From assembly GCA_030613025.1 (NCBI GenBank), contig JAUWMT010000004.1, positions 1 to 64,000 on the forward strand: DNA of 64,000 bases, given 5' to 3'. Position numbers and translations under genes: made by a program. Shown in pieces: positions 44,259 to 53,600 of this stretch; position 1 is the stretch's first letter, and each line of letters opens with the position of its first letter. Source of the DNA: Candidatus Cloacimonadota bacterium (GTDB lineage: Bacteria; Cloacimonadota; Cloacimonadia; JGIOTU-2). Under the pieces are notes generated by a model, which was not told where the DNA came from, did no database searches, and saw nothing but the letters and a program-made list of their open reading frames with translations.

Positions 44259-44476
44259 TTGATGTAATTAGTTTTCATCTTTGTGATAATGGTAAATTAA
44301 GAGATTTATCTTGAAAATCCTACTCATCAGGAAAATCTTATGAAACATTTTAATAAAATCACTGCACTGTTTTGTGCATGTATTGACAGAGAATCAGGGC
44401 GCCCGATTTTACATGAAATAATTTATATTGGTTTTTAAAATTAATAAATTAAACTAAGAAATGATAATCCATAAAA

Positions 44477-46333
44477 ATGAACAAAATTAAAACAAACAAG
44501 TTTGAATTGTTATTTTTAACAATTTCCGTAATTATTATTTTGCCGTTATTGTACTTAACCAAAACGATCGATCCGGTGATGACCATAAGAATTTTATTTC
44601 TAGCATTTATTTTGTTTTTTGTGAATATGATATTACTTATCAGGTCGAATATTTACAAAGAAAAATCTTGTATTTTAAGGCAAATTATCTTTATTGCTTT
44701 TTTAGGATACACAATTTTTTCGGCTCTTTCGCTAATAAACGCGATAAATATTACAGAGGGAATTTTTGATTTATCAAAAGTTGTTTTATTTTTAATTCTG
44801 TTTATTTCTACTGTTTTAATTTTAAATTATAATGAGAATAACATTAAAATCGTATGTAAAACAATAATTATCAGTTCCATAATTCTTGCAAGCATTGGAT
44901 TAATACAATACTTTTTCAATTGTTTGTACTTCATTCCTGGTGTTGATGTAGTTTATTCAACTTTTACCAATAGAAATCTTTTTTCATCCATCCTTTTCCT
45001 GACATTACCTTTTGTGTTTTATGGATTTTCAACATTTTCAAAAAAATGGATAATCCTAAGTTTTTTCTCGATTTGTTTTTCAATTTTTATAATAATAATT
45101 ATAAAAGCAAGATCAGTATGGCTGGCTATTATTATTTCGTTTTTCTCATTATTGTGTATCACCTTTTTTTCTAAAAACAAATTATTCTATAGAAAAATTT
45201 TATTTTCAAAAAAGTTTATACTGTTGAGCTTATTCATTATTATAGTGATAATTAGCGCATTCGTATTACCCAAGCCAATGATAAGTTCTTATATGAGCAG
45301 AAAGAAAATAACCGCTACTGGAACCTTAATTGAGGTCCGCCTGAAAGCATGGGAGAAAACAATCCCAATGATAAAAGAATATCCCCTTTTGGGGGTTGGG
45401 ATAGGAAATTGGAAAATAATGCTCCCCAAATATGGTGTAACAGGAATGAAAACAGAGCATGGTGCTTACCAGTATATCAGGCCCCATAATGATTTTTTCT
45501 GGGTTTTAGCCGAAATAGGTATATTCGGATTTATATTCTATTTATCAATCTTTATTATAATATTTTACTATATTTTGAAAATCCTGTCAAAAAACACAAA
45601 AAGAGACGATAAATTACTTTTGTTTTTTTTACTTTTTGGATTAATTGGTTATATAATTATTTCATCATTCAGTTTTCCCAAAGAAAGAATTTTTCATTCG
45701 ATTATATTTATTTTTATAATTTCAATAGTTACTGTTATTTATCACAAATATTTTCCTGCCAAAAATCCGGTTAAACATTTTTATTCAATTGGTATCATAA
45801 TATTAAACTTAGTTGTTTTATCAACCATACTATGGTTTGGATATCATCGCCTGAAATCAGAAGCCCATCTCTTTTTTGCCTTACAAGCAAGACGGGTAAT
45901 GGATCTGAAAACACAAATTATAGCAATTTCGGAAATAGATCCAAGATTTTACAATATGTCTCCAACTGGTATTCCGGTTCTTTGGCATAGGGGAATTGCC
46001 TATTATGAGCTTAATCAAATTGAACTGGCTTTTAAAGATTTTAATGAAGCTTATTCAAAACATCCTCATCATATTTACATAATAAATAATCTTGCATCCT
46101 GTTATGAAATATTGGATAATCATCAAAAAGCAATTGATTATTATAATGAAGTTCTACAAATTTCACCAAAATTCGAAGAAGCACTTATCAATCTTAGTGC
46201 TGTATATTATAATATAAAAGATTACAAAAAGGCATACGAAGTTATTCGGCGTTGCAGTTCAGAAACTAATAATCCCAAATACTTCATATATAAGAAAAAA
46301 ATTGAGGAAAAGTTAAGAGTGATGACAGAATAA
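44477..46333 (+). CDS. O-antigen ligase family protein with TPR repeats
   Basis: 618 aa, about 11-12 membrane helices in residues 1-450 with the Wzy_C block LLGVGIGNWKIMLPKYG...RPHNDFFWVLAEIGIFG. Residues about 500-600 form two or three TPR repeats (AYYELNQIELAFKDFNEAYSKHP, AIDYYNEVLQISPKFEEALINL). It ligates or polymerises a surface glycan at the periplasmic side; the TPR end may bind partners. Base composition is unusually AT-rich even for this window. Confidence 0.9.
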   Translation: MNKIKTNKFELLFLTISVIIILPLLYLTKTIDPVMTIRILFLAFILFFVNMILLIRSNIYKEKSCILRQIIFIAFLGYTIFSALSLINAINITEGIFDLSKVVLFLILFISTVLILNYNENNIKIVCKTIIISSIILASIGLIQYFFNCLYFIPGVDVVYSTFTNRNLFSSILFLTLPFVFYGFSTFSKKWIILSFFSICFSIFIIIIIKARSVWLAIIISFFSLLCITFFSKNKLFYRKILFSKKFILLSLFIIIVIISAFVLPKPMISSYMSRKKITATGTLIEVRLKAWEKTIPMIKEYPLLGVGIGNWKIMLPKYGVTGMKTEHGAYQYIRPHNDFFWVLAEIGIFGFIFYLSIFIIIFYYILKILSKNTKRDDKLLLFFLLFGLIGYIIISSFSFPKERIFHSIIFIFIISIVTVIYHKYFPAKNPVKHFYSIGIIILNLVVLSTILWFGYHRLKSEAHLFFALQARRVMDLKTQIIAISEIDPRFYNMSPTGIPVLWHRGIAYYELNQIELAFKDFNEAYSKHPHHIYIINNLASCYEILDNHQKAIDYYNEVLQISPKFEEALINLSAVYYNIKDYKKAYEVIRRCSSETNNPKYFIYKKKIEEKLRVMTE

Positions 46334-46353
46334 AAAAAATTCTTGACAATGTT

Positions 46354-46458
46354 ATGAAAAAAAAGCGAAAAATGATTTTGGTAATCTTATACATTATAAG
46401 TCTGTATTATGCAGTTTTTATTAGTAAGATATCGAAAGTAAATATCTATGAAAATTAG
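46354..46458 (+). CDS. Possible 34-aa small membrane peptide
   Basis: ATG followed by KKKRKMILVILYIISLYYAVF and a short tail. One membrane helix with a positive start. No ribosome site, and the frame stays open upstream through ILDN, so it may be decay or a frameshift remnant of the preceding gene. Weak. Confidence 0.25.
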   Translation: MKKKRKMILVILYIISLYYAVFISKISKVNIYEN

Positions 46459-46504
46459 TGAAGTTAAAAACAAATTAAATAACTAAAAAAAAGGAGAAAT
46501 TCTT

Positions 46505-48844
46505 ATGAAAAAAACGTTATTTGTTTTATTAATCCTACTACTTATTTCTCAAATTTGTTTGGGAAATCCCAATGTCGGAGAACAGCAAGATAGACTTGGT
46601 GTTAGTATTATTGGCTCTTACCTTCAAAGAGACAAATATGATGTTTATTCTGCTACTTTTGTTACACCAAACAATCTTCCCTTAGTTTGCACGGATACCT
46701 ATGTTTATGGCACTGTTCCTGTTACACATACTCTTACTACATTAGAGGAGGTTTATTTATGGAGTCTTGGTTCGAATAGTTGGATTGCTGATAGCTGGGG
46801 TGTAACTACACCACATAGTTTTACTGCTACTTTTAGTACTTCGTCATACACTATTCCCACAGGTCCAACTACATTATATGCAGCAGGTCCAGGTTACGCT
46901 TATGAATTTGTAGCAGATTTTATGGTTACTAACAGTGTTCCTACTATTTGCTCATTATGGCCCGCAAGTGCTGATAGAGGTACTACAGCAAATACATGGG
47001 TTTATACTATGGGAGTTAACCCTACCAGTACTCTTGTTACAGACGAAACTCCATTTGGGCTTACGAAAGATGGTGATTTTGTCACAGCAACAGGTTGGAG
47101 CACTGAGGATCCTGGATATTGTTATCAGGTCACAACTACTCTTCCGGAAACAATGGCAACAGGTGATTGGCTTTTTTATATGATATTCAATCAGGATAAT
47201 TTCAGATATAATATCAATAAACCTTTTGCAGTGACTGATCCTACCGTTACATGGGTCGGAACTTATAGTTCATGCTGGAACTATCCAAATAATTGGAATC
47301 CGGCAGGTGTCCCTAATTCCAGTTCTAATATTATTGTGCCTTCCGGGGTTCCCAATAATCCTGGACTAAATGAAAATGGTTTTTGTAACAATCTGGAAGT
47401 TAACAGCGGTGGATATTTAAGTATCCCCGACTATACACTTTATGTTTACAATGATCTTATCAATAATGGATATGTTTATCAGACTGGTGGTACTTTAGGG
47501 TTATATGGAACTATTACAAATACAGGAACATATGATGCAGATGATGGTACGTTTTTATATGGAGGTACTGCTATTAGCCAAACGATTGCCCCATCAATTG
47601 ATTATAATAATTTAAAGGCAACTGGTGAAAATAAAGTTCTATCCGGTAATACCTCTGTGTATGGAAGCACCTATTTAGATGGTGCCAGTATTGACATTGG
47701 TGATTATGATTATACTAGTTATAGTCATCAATTCACACAAACTATTCCTACTCAAGATTATATTATAACAAGCGGAACGGGTGCTTTAAGGTATAGCTCA
47801 GTCAGCACACCCACTGTTGTAAGTGGAACCTTCCCCGTAGGTCCTGATGCAAATAATTACAATCCTGTAAGCATTAACAACAATGGCGTTGCCCTCAACT
47901 GGTTCGAAACCTATGTTCAACCAGGGATCGTTCCGAGTCATCCTAATGCTCCTTGGTGCTTGCCACTTACGTGGGATATAAAATGCGATCCGCTTAGTTT
48001 ATGGAATGCAACTATAGGATTTGAATGGAGTCTTTCTCAAGAGAATGCTCTGTTTACTGCGGCAAGGCAAAGCAATAATGGTGTATTAAATATTTGTGAA
48101 GAGAATGCCTGGCAATCTCTTGGGCCTGTTTCTTTTACATCATTAGGTGATGCTCGTTATTCTGCAGGATTTAATAATTTAATGCTTGTCTCGGGTTGCG
48201 CTATAGGTGATGGTGATCATACTCTTCCTGTTGAACTTTCCTCTTTCACCGCAGTCTATTCAAACGATTTCGTAACCATTCAGTGGGCAACTGCATCAGA
48301 AACTGATGTCATTGGTTTCAATCTATATCGTTCTTGTGAAGATAACTTCGCAGATGTGGAACAAGTGAATATGTCACTGATTCCCGGGCACGGAACCACA
48401 AACCAACCCAATGAATACTCTTTTATTGACGAAACCGCCGATGCTTATTTCACAACTTATTATTACTGGCTTGAAACCGTAAACTATGGTGGAACTTCAA
48501 ATATTTATGGTTCCATTCAATATGATCCTGTTGATGTGGATGGCGACGGACAGCTCAATACAGTTGTGCACTCCATTCTTAATAAATCTTTTCCGAATCC
48601 TGTTAAGGTTGGCGAGAACATTACTTTCAACTTCATGATCGGTGGACTTGAAGGAACGATGCATGCAGTTTCTCTTAATATCTATAACATTAAAGGTGAA
48701 CTGGTAAAAGAAATCATTAATGAAGACATGATGGTGAATGACTATACGGAAACCTGGCTCGTAGATGATATCGCAAACGGTGTATATTTCTATCAGCTCA
48801 AAACTGAAAATTATCAGGAAACAAAGAAACTGCTTATTCAATAA
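46505..48844 (+). CDS. Secreted multi-domain protein with type IX-like sorting tail
   Basis: 779 aa. Signal peptide (to ICLG), then several beta domains; the middle carries the autotransporter-like W-G-TY-S and G-N-NN patterns (about 255-400). LPVELSSFTAVYSNDFVTIQWATASE-type segment near 580 and a FlgD/type IX-like tail (SFPNPVKVGENITFNF ... YNIKGELVKEI ... NGVYFYQLKT) end it. AAGGAG precedes the ATG. Surface or secreted; function unknown. A terminator follows. Confidence 0.88.
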   Translation: MKKTLFVLLILLLISQICLGNPNVGEQQDRLGVSIIGSYLQRDKYDVYSATFVTPNNLPLVCTDTYVYGTVPVTHTLTTLEEVYLWSLGSNSWIADSWGVTTPHSFTATFSTSSYTIPTGPTTLYAAGPGYAYEFVADFMVTNSVPTICSLWPASADRGTTANTWVYTMGVNPTSTLVTDETPFGLTKDGDFVTATGWSTEDPGYCYQVTTTLPETMATGDWLFYMIFNQDNFRYNINKPFAVTDPTVTWVGTYSSCWNYPNNWNPAGVPNSSSNIIVPSGVPNNPGLNENGFCNNLEVNSGGYLSIPDYTLYVYNDLINNGYVYQTGGTLGLYGTITNTGTYDADDGTFLYGGTAISQTIAPSIDYNNLKATGENKVLSGNTSVYGSTYLDGASIDIGDYDYTSYSHQFTQTIPTQDYIITSGTGALRYSSVSTPTVVSGTFPVGPDANNYNPVSINNNGVALNWFETYVQPGIVPSHPNAPWCLPLTWDIKCDPLSLWNATIGFEWSLSQENALFTAARQSNNGVLNICEENAWQSLGPVSFTSLGDARYSAGFNNLMLVSGCAIGDGDHTLPVELSSFTAVYSNDFVTIQWATASETDVIGFNLYRSCEDNFADVEQVNMSLIPGHGTTNQPNEYSFIDETADAYFTTYYYWLETVNYGGTSNIYGSIQYDPVDVDGDGQLNTVVHSILNKSFPNPVKVGENITFNFMIGGLEGTMHAVSLNIYNIKGELVKEIINEDMMVNDYTETWLVDDIANGVYFYQLKTENYQETKKLLIQ

Positions 48845-48870
48845 AAAAAAATAATAAAGCTTTAACTCAT

Positions 48871-48902
48871 AGCCCTTCTGACCATTTCGGGAGGGCTTTT
48901 TA
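48871..48902 (+). terminator. Intrinsic terminator
   Basis: AGCCCT(tc)...(gg)AGGGCT stem with a short loop and a T-run, 27 nt after the stop of the secreted-protein gene. Confidence 0.8.
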
Positions 48903-49072
48903 TAATCGAATTCTACTGAATTCCGTTTCCAATCAATCTAAACGAATATAATATTTTCATACAAAAATTGACCAATCTTAAGAGAAACAAATAATGCTCA
49001 AAAAAGAAATTCCGATTTAGGTTTCAGCATAAAATATTTGTTTAAATCACGAACTCGGCTATTTTTTAAATA

Positions 49073-49870
49073 ATGAAAAAGCATTTTAATAAATTCAAAA
49101 TCCGAAAGATAATCCAGCTTGTTTCGCTGGGCATATCTGTATCTCTATTTGTTCTGCTGATACAGGGAACCCTGCCTATCGCGCACGAGTACTGTCCTTA
49201 TGCTTCAGTATGTTTCGGTGTGTGGAAGATCGGGGCAAGATTTGCGCCTTTCCTTTTTCCGGTTGCTGTTATTGTTGGCGCTGTAATTGCATTCTGTTCG
49301 TTATTTTTCGGAAGAGGGTTTTGTGGGTATATATGCCCTATCGGAACCATTCAGGAACTTATCTACTCTGCGAAAAAGTCAAAGAAAAAGTTTGATCAAT
49401 TAATTCCCTACAAAATTCATAAATTCATGAATTTTCTTAAATATATAATATTCCTATTTACTGCAATTACAGCTTTTCTTGGAGCCCAGTATCTTTATAT
49501 GAAATTTTGTCCCGTTTTTGCGATAGCACATATTCAAAATGTTACTATTGCCGGAATTGTAGTGCTTTCGATAATAATATTTTTAGGATATTTTGTTGAG
49601 CGATTCTGGTGCAGATACCTTTGTCCTTATGCAGCACTGATGAATATTTTTCAGAAGATCGCAGACCTTATCAGAATAAAAAGATATAAGATATTCAGAA
49701 ATATTCACACCAGCATAAATTGTTTTAATTGCCTGAATTACTGCCCTATGAACATTGACATAGGATATAACAAAAAAATTTCTGACATTAATTGTATCAA
49801 GTGTATGAGCTGTGTGCGCCAGTGCTCAAAAACTGATAAAGAGAAAAGTAAATGTATTTATCGAGATTGA
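49073..49870 (+). CDS. NapH/NosR-type membrane Fe-S protein
   Basis: 265 aa, about five membrane helices. Two CXXXCP motifs (CGYICPIG and CRYLCPYA) are the NapH/MauN/RdxA signature, and the C-terminus has two [4Fe-4S] motifs (CFNCLNYCP, CIKCMSCVRQC). Such proteins pass electrons from a quinol or cytoplasmic donor to periplasmic partners. It opens a tight block of exported iron-sulfur proteins, so it likely feeds them. Next gene starts 10 nt after the stop. Confidence 0.9.
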   Translation: MKKHFNKFKIRKIIQLVSLGISVSLFVLLIQGTLPIAHEYCPYASVCFGVWKIGARFAPFLFPVAVIVGAVIAFCSLFFGRGFCGYICPIGTIQELIYSAKKSKKKFDQLIPYKIHKFMNFLKYIIFLFTAITAFLGAQYLYMKFCPVFAIAHIQNVTIAGIVVLSIIIFLGYFVERFWCRYLCPYAALMNIFQKIADLIRIKRYKIFRNIHTSINCFNCLNYCPMNIDIGYNKKISDINCIKCMSCVRQCSKTDKEKSKCIYRD

Positions 49871-49880
49871 GGTTTATAAG

Positions 49881-50393
49881 ATGAAAAAAAAATATTCAAT
49901 AGTAATATTCATTGTAATGATTGCACTTCCACTTATAATATTTGCTCAGGATACAACGAAGGTGTATGAAGTAGATGCATCAAAATGTGTCGGCTGCACG
50001 ATCTGTGTGCGAAGTGGTGAGTGTCCGACCAATGCGATAGAGATGAAGAATGGAAAAGCGGTCATTGATCCAAGCAAGTGCATTGGCTGCGGAATTTGTG
50101 CAAAAAAATGTCCTTTTGCAGCTATTCATGAAGTAGAGTTTGTTGATAGTACCACAACGATAGATGAGGAGATCATTCCCGAACAAGCAGATTCGAGTGA
50201 GGTTCAACAATCAGTTTATGTAGTTGATGAAGGATGTATCGGGTGTAAGATATGTGTTCGTAAATGTCCTGTTGGTGCGATTACAATGAAAGATGGGAAA
50301 GCAGTTATAGACTCGACAAAATGTATATCCTGTGGGATATGTGCCAAAAAATGCCCGGTCAAAGCAATACACAAGACTGATGAAAAAAAGTAA
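49881..50393 (+). CDS. Exported polyferredoxin, four [4Fe-4S]
   Basis: Track start is 49812; GAGG upstream and a signal peptide (MKKKYSIVIFIVMIALPLIIFAQ) support ATG 49881 (170 aa). Two 2[4Fe-4S] domains at about 30-82 and 108-162. The first motif is CVGCTICVRSGECPTNA (CX2CX2CX5CP, a longer loop); others are CX2CX2CX3CP. With a cleavable signal and no twin arginine, periplasmic ferredoxin is inferred; how the clusters are inserted outside the cytoplasm is unclear. Gene ATGs overlap downstream. Confidence 0.9.
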   Translation: MKKKYSIVIFIVMIALPLIIFAQDTTKVYEVDASKCVGCTICVRSGECPTNAIEMKNGKAVIDPSKCIGCGICAKKCPFAAIHEVEFVDSTTTIDEEIIPEQADSSEVQQSVYVVDEGCIGCKICVRKCPVGAITMKDGKAVIDSTKCISCGICAKKCPVKAIHKTDEKK

Positions 50394-50508
50394 AAAATAT
50401 AGCATATATATTCTCGCTATTGTTTCTTTATTCTTCATCCTTCTGCACTGCTCGGATAAAACAAAAAAGCTTCTCATTTATGATGGTGATGTCCGAATCG
50501 AGTACTAA
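50380..50508 (+). pseudogene. 5' fragment of the ferredoxin-FN3 lipoprotein gene, ending in TAA
   Basis: ATG at 50380 overlaps the end of the polyferredoxin gene. 42 codons give a lipoprotein signal (SLFFILLHC) and DGDVRIEY, then TAA (50506-50508). The frame then goes on without a break as GCTGCYECINDFECP and into the 50623 ORF, so this is the true start of the giant gene interrupted by one nonsense codon. Confidence 0.7.
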
Positions 50509-50622
50509 GGATGCACCGGCTGTTATGAGTGTATCAATGATTTTGAATGTCCACAGAATGCGATCATAAAAGATAATAAACACCTCACTGCGTATATTGA
50601 TCCCGATAAATGTATTCAATGT

Positions 50623-53600
50623 ATGAAGTGTATCGATGTCTTTACCTGCAAAGAAAATGCGATCACAATTAAAAAGGATGTTATTGCGCCTTGTGAAATA
50701 AAGGATTTCTACACATGTTCGGATTCTGCAGGACGCCTAGAGATCCAATTCACTGTTCCTGGTGATGATTCTACCGAGGGAAGGGCATATAACTATTCAC
50801 TGATCATTACCTCGAATAATGACATTATTGAGTATGATTTTGAAGTGCCTATTCCTTCAGAAGCCAACACTTTGGAATATTGGCGGATTGATGATCTTCC
50901 TTTTAATGAAATCGTAACTGTAAAGCTCGATGCTTATGACGAAGTAGGTAATGAATCGGGAAGCGTGCAGGAAACACTTACTATTGCAGACGTTGATACT
51001 ATTGCTCCTGCTGCGATAACGGATTTGGAATCCACTCCACAGCTTACAACAATAGAACTGCAATGGACATCCCCTGACGATGACGGATACAAAGGCAATG
51101 CAGTTTCCTATGAGATAAAAAAAGCCGAGCAGTATATAACTGAAGAGATTTGGCAGGATGCAGAAATTTTGAATAATGTCCCCATTCCGGGAGAGCCCAA
51201 TACTCTTCAAACCTTTGTGGTAGATGACAGTCTCGTGCAGGATATTATATATTATTTTGCGATAAAAACCACCGATGATTCCGGGAATATTTCAGAACTT
51301 TCGAATTGTACATATAATGAAATCATTGGTGATACCATACAACCCGCTACGATAACCGATCTCGAGGTAACCTCAACAGGCATTTACACCGTGCATATTC
51401 GCTGGACTGCCCCGGGAGATGACGGCTTGGAGGGATCTGCCGAATACTATGTGATCAAAATTGCACAGGATGTGATAACTGAAGACAATTGGAGTTCTAT
51501 TGAAGAGTATGCCAATACAATTATTCCTCAATCTGCAGGAGGTACGGAGAATTTCCTCTTCGATGGTCTTGAAGGAAATACAGAATATTATATTTCCATA
51601 AAAGCTGTAGATGAAATTGGAAATATATCCGGGCTTTCAAATGTTGTACAAGCGGTTACACAGGAACTTCCCGACGAGACGCCGCCAAATCCTATTAGCG
51701 ATCTTGCAGCAGAAGAATCAGAGACGGAAATCACCCTATCATGGACAGCACCCGGCGATGATGGGAACGTGGGTACAGCTTCATTTTATGTGTTGAAATA
51801 TAGTGAAGAGTTCATCACTTCCGATAACTGGAGCGCAGCACTAACTCTGCCAAACGCACCGATTCCCGAAGAATCCGGCTCAGTACAGGAATATGTAGTG
51901 AACGAGCTCAATTCCGGGATTGAATATTATTTTGCGATCCGATCTTATGATGATGTGTTGAATATTTCTGATTTATCGAATGTGGTTTCTGCATCTCTCC
52001 TTCAGGACACAACTCCGCTGGCAGATATAACCGATCTGCAGGCAGAATCAGCAGAAACCGAAATCGTCTTACAATGGTCAGCACCCGGTGATGATGGAGA
52101 TGTCGGAACTGCAACCTTATATGATTTACGGTATTCTTTGGTGGTTATTTCAGAAGCGAACTGGCAGGATGCGACAATGATCGACGATGTGCCCGACCCT
52201 CTTCCCGCAGGCACAGTTCAGTCATATGTTTTTAATGACGGCTCCGTAGGAACGGACTATTTCTTTGCTATAAAATCTATAGATGATAACGAAAATGTTT
52301 CGGGAATATCAAATGTAGTGACAGGTCAGATTCTTGGAGATATTAATCCTCCGTCTGCCGTTCAAGACCTCTCAGCGAATGCAACCGAAGAGACCATTAC
52401 ACTTAGGTGGACAGCGCCCGGCGATGATGGGAATATCGGGACTGCTCAATCCTATGATATCAGATATAGCACAGAACAGCTTGATGATACAAATTGGGAT
52501 GATGCAATTCAGTGCGATGACGAGCCGGCACCGTTGCTTTCCGGAACAGAGCAGCAATATGTATTAAACAATTTAATACCAGGAGAAATATATTATTTCG
52601 GCTTGAAAACTGCTGATGAGAATGGAAATATTTCACTCCTTTCAAATGTTGTTTCGTCAGCACTGTTACAGGATACCACACCCCCGGCAGCTATTGATGA
52701 TCTTTTAATCATAAATGTTTCATCCTACTCAATTCAGATTCGGTGGACTGCGGTTGGTGATGATGGTAATGAGGGAACTGCGGATTCCTATGTAATTAAG
52801 ATAAATAACGAAGAAATAAATGACAGCAATTGGGAAAGCATTCCTGAATATGATCAGAATATCACACCACAGCAATCGGGTATGGAAGAAACATTACTTA
52901 TTTCGCAGATACAGCCGGAGACTGAATATTATATCGGCATGAAAGTGTTCGATGAAGCACAGAATATTTCCGGTCTCTCAAATATTGTAAATGCTACTAC
53001 AACTGCGACCCTTGATACTATCCCGCCTGCACAAATTACCGATCTGTCAGCCAATTCAACAGAAATAGATATCACACTTTCCTGGACAGCAGTTGGCGAT
53101 GATGGGGATGAAGGATTAGCTGCACTTTATGAGATGAAAAGAAATACAGAAACGATCACGCCGGAGAATTGGGATGCATCCGAACTTTTATCGAACCTAC
53201 CTTTGCCTGCAGAACCCGGAACGATACAGTCTTACGTAGTCACAGACGCAGAACCCGGGCAAACCTATTATTTTGCACTCATAACCTATGATGATGCGTC
53301 AAATGCTTCATTGATTTCCAATAATGCCTCGGGCGCTCTTCTTCAGGATACTATCCCGCCTGCACAAATTACTGATCTGTCAGCCAATTCAACAGAAATA
53401 GATATCACACTTTCCTGGACAGCACCCGGCGATGATGGGAATACCGGAACTGCCGAGTCCTACGATATGCGTTATGCTTTAGAAGAGATCACAGAAACAA
53501 ACTGGCAAAACGCAATTGTAATTAATGATGTGGCGGCACCTTCTTCGGCAGGAACCGTCCAATCCTATATTTTTGATGATGGACCTATCGCACTTGATCT

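Noticed and set aside
44380-44415. TTGACA promoter before the O-antigen ligase
   Set aside because: No good -10 at standard spacing.
50506-50508. Recoding of the in-frame stop as selenocysteine or pyrrolysine
   Set aside because: The codon is TAA; those use TGA and TAG.
53014-53438. CRISPR-like regular repeats
   Set aside because: The repeats are coding FN3 modules with a 333-bp period, not short spaced direct repeats.
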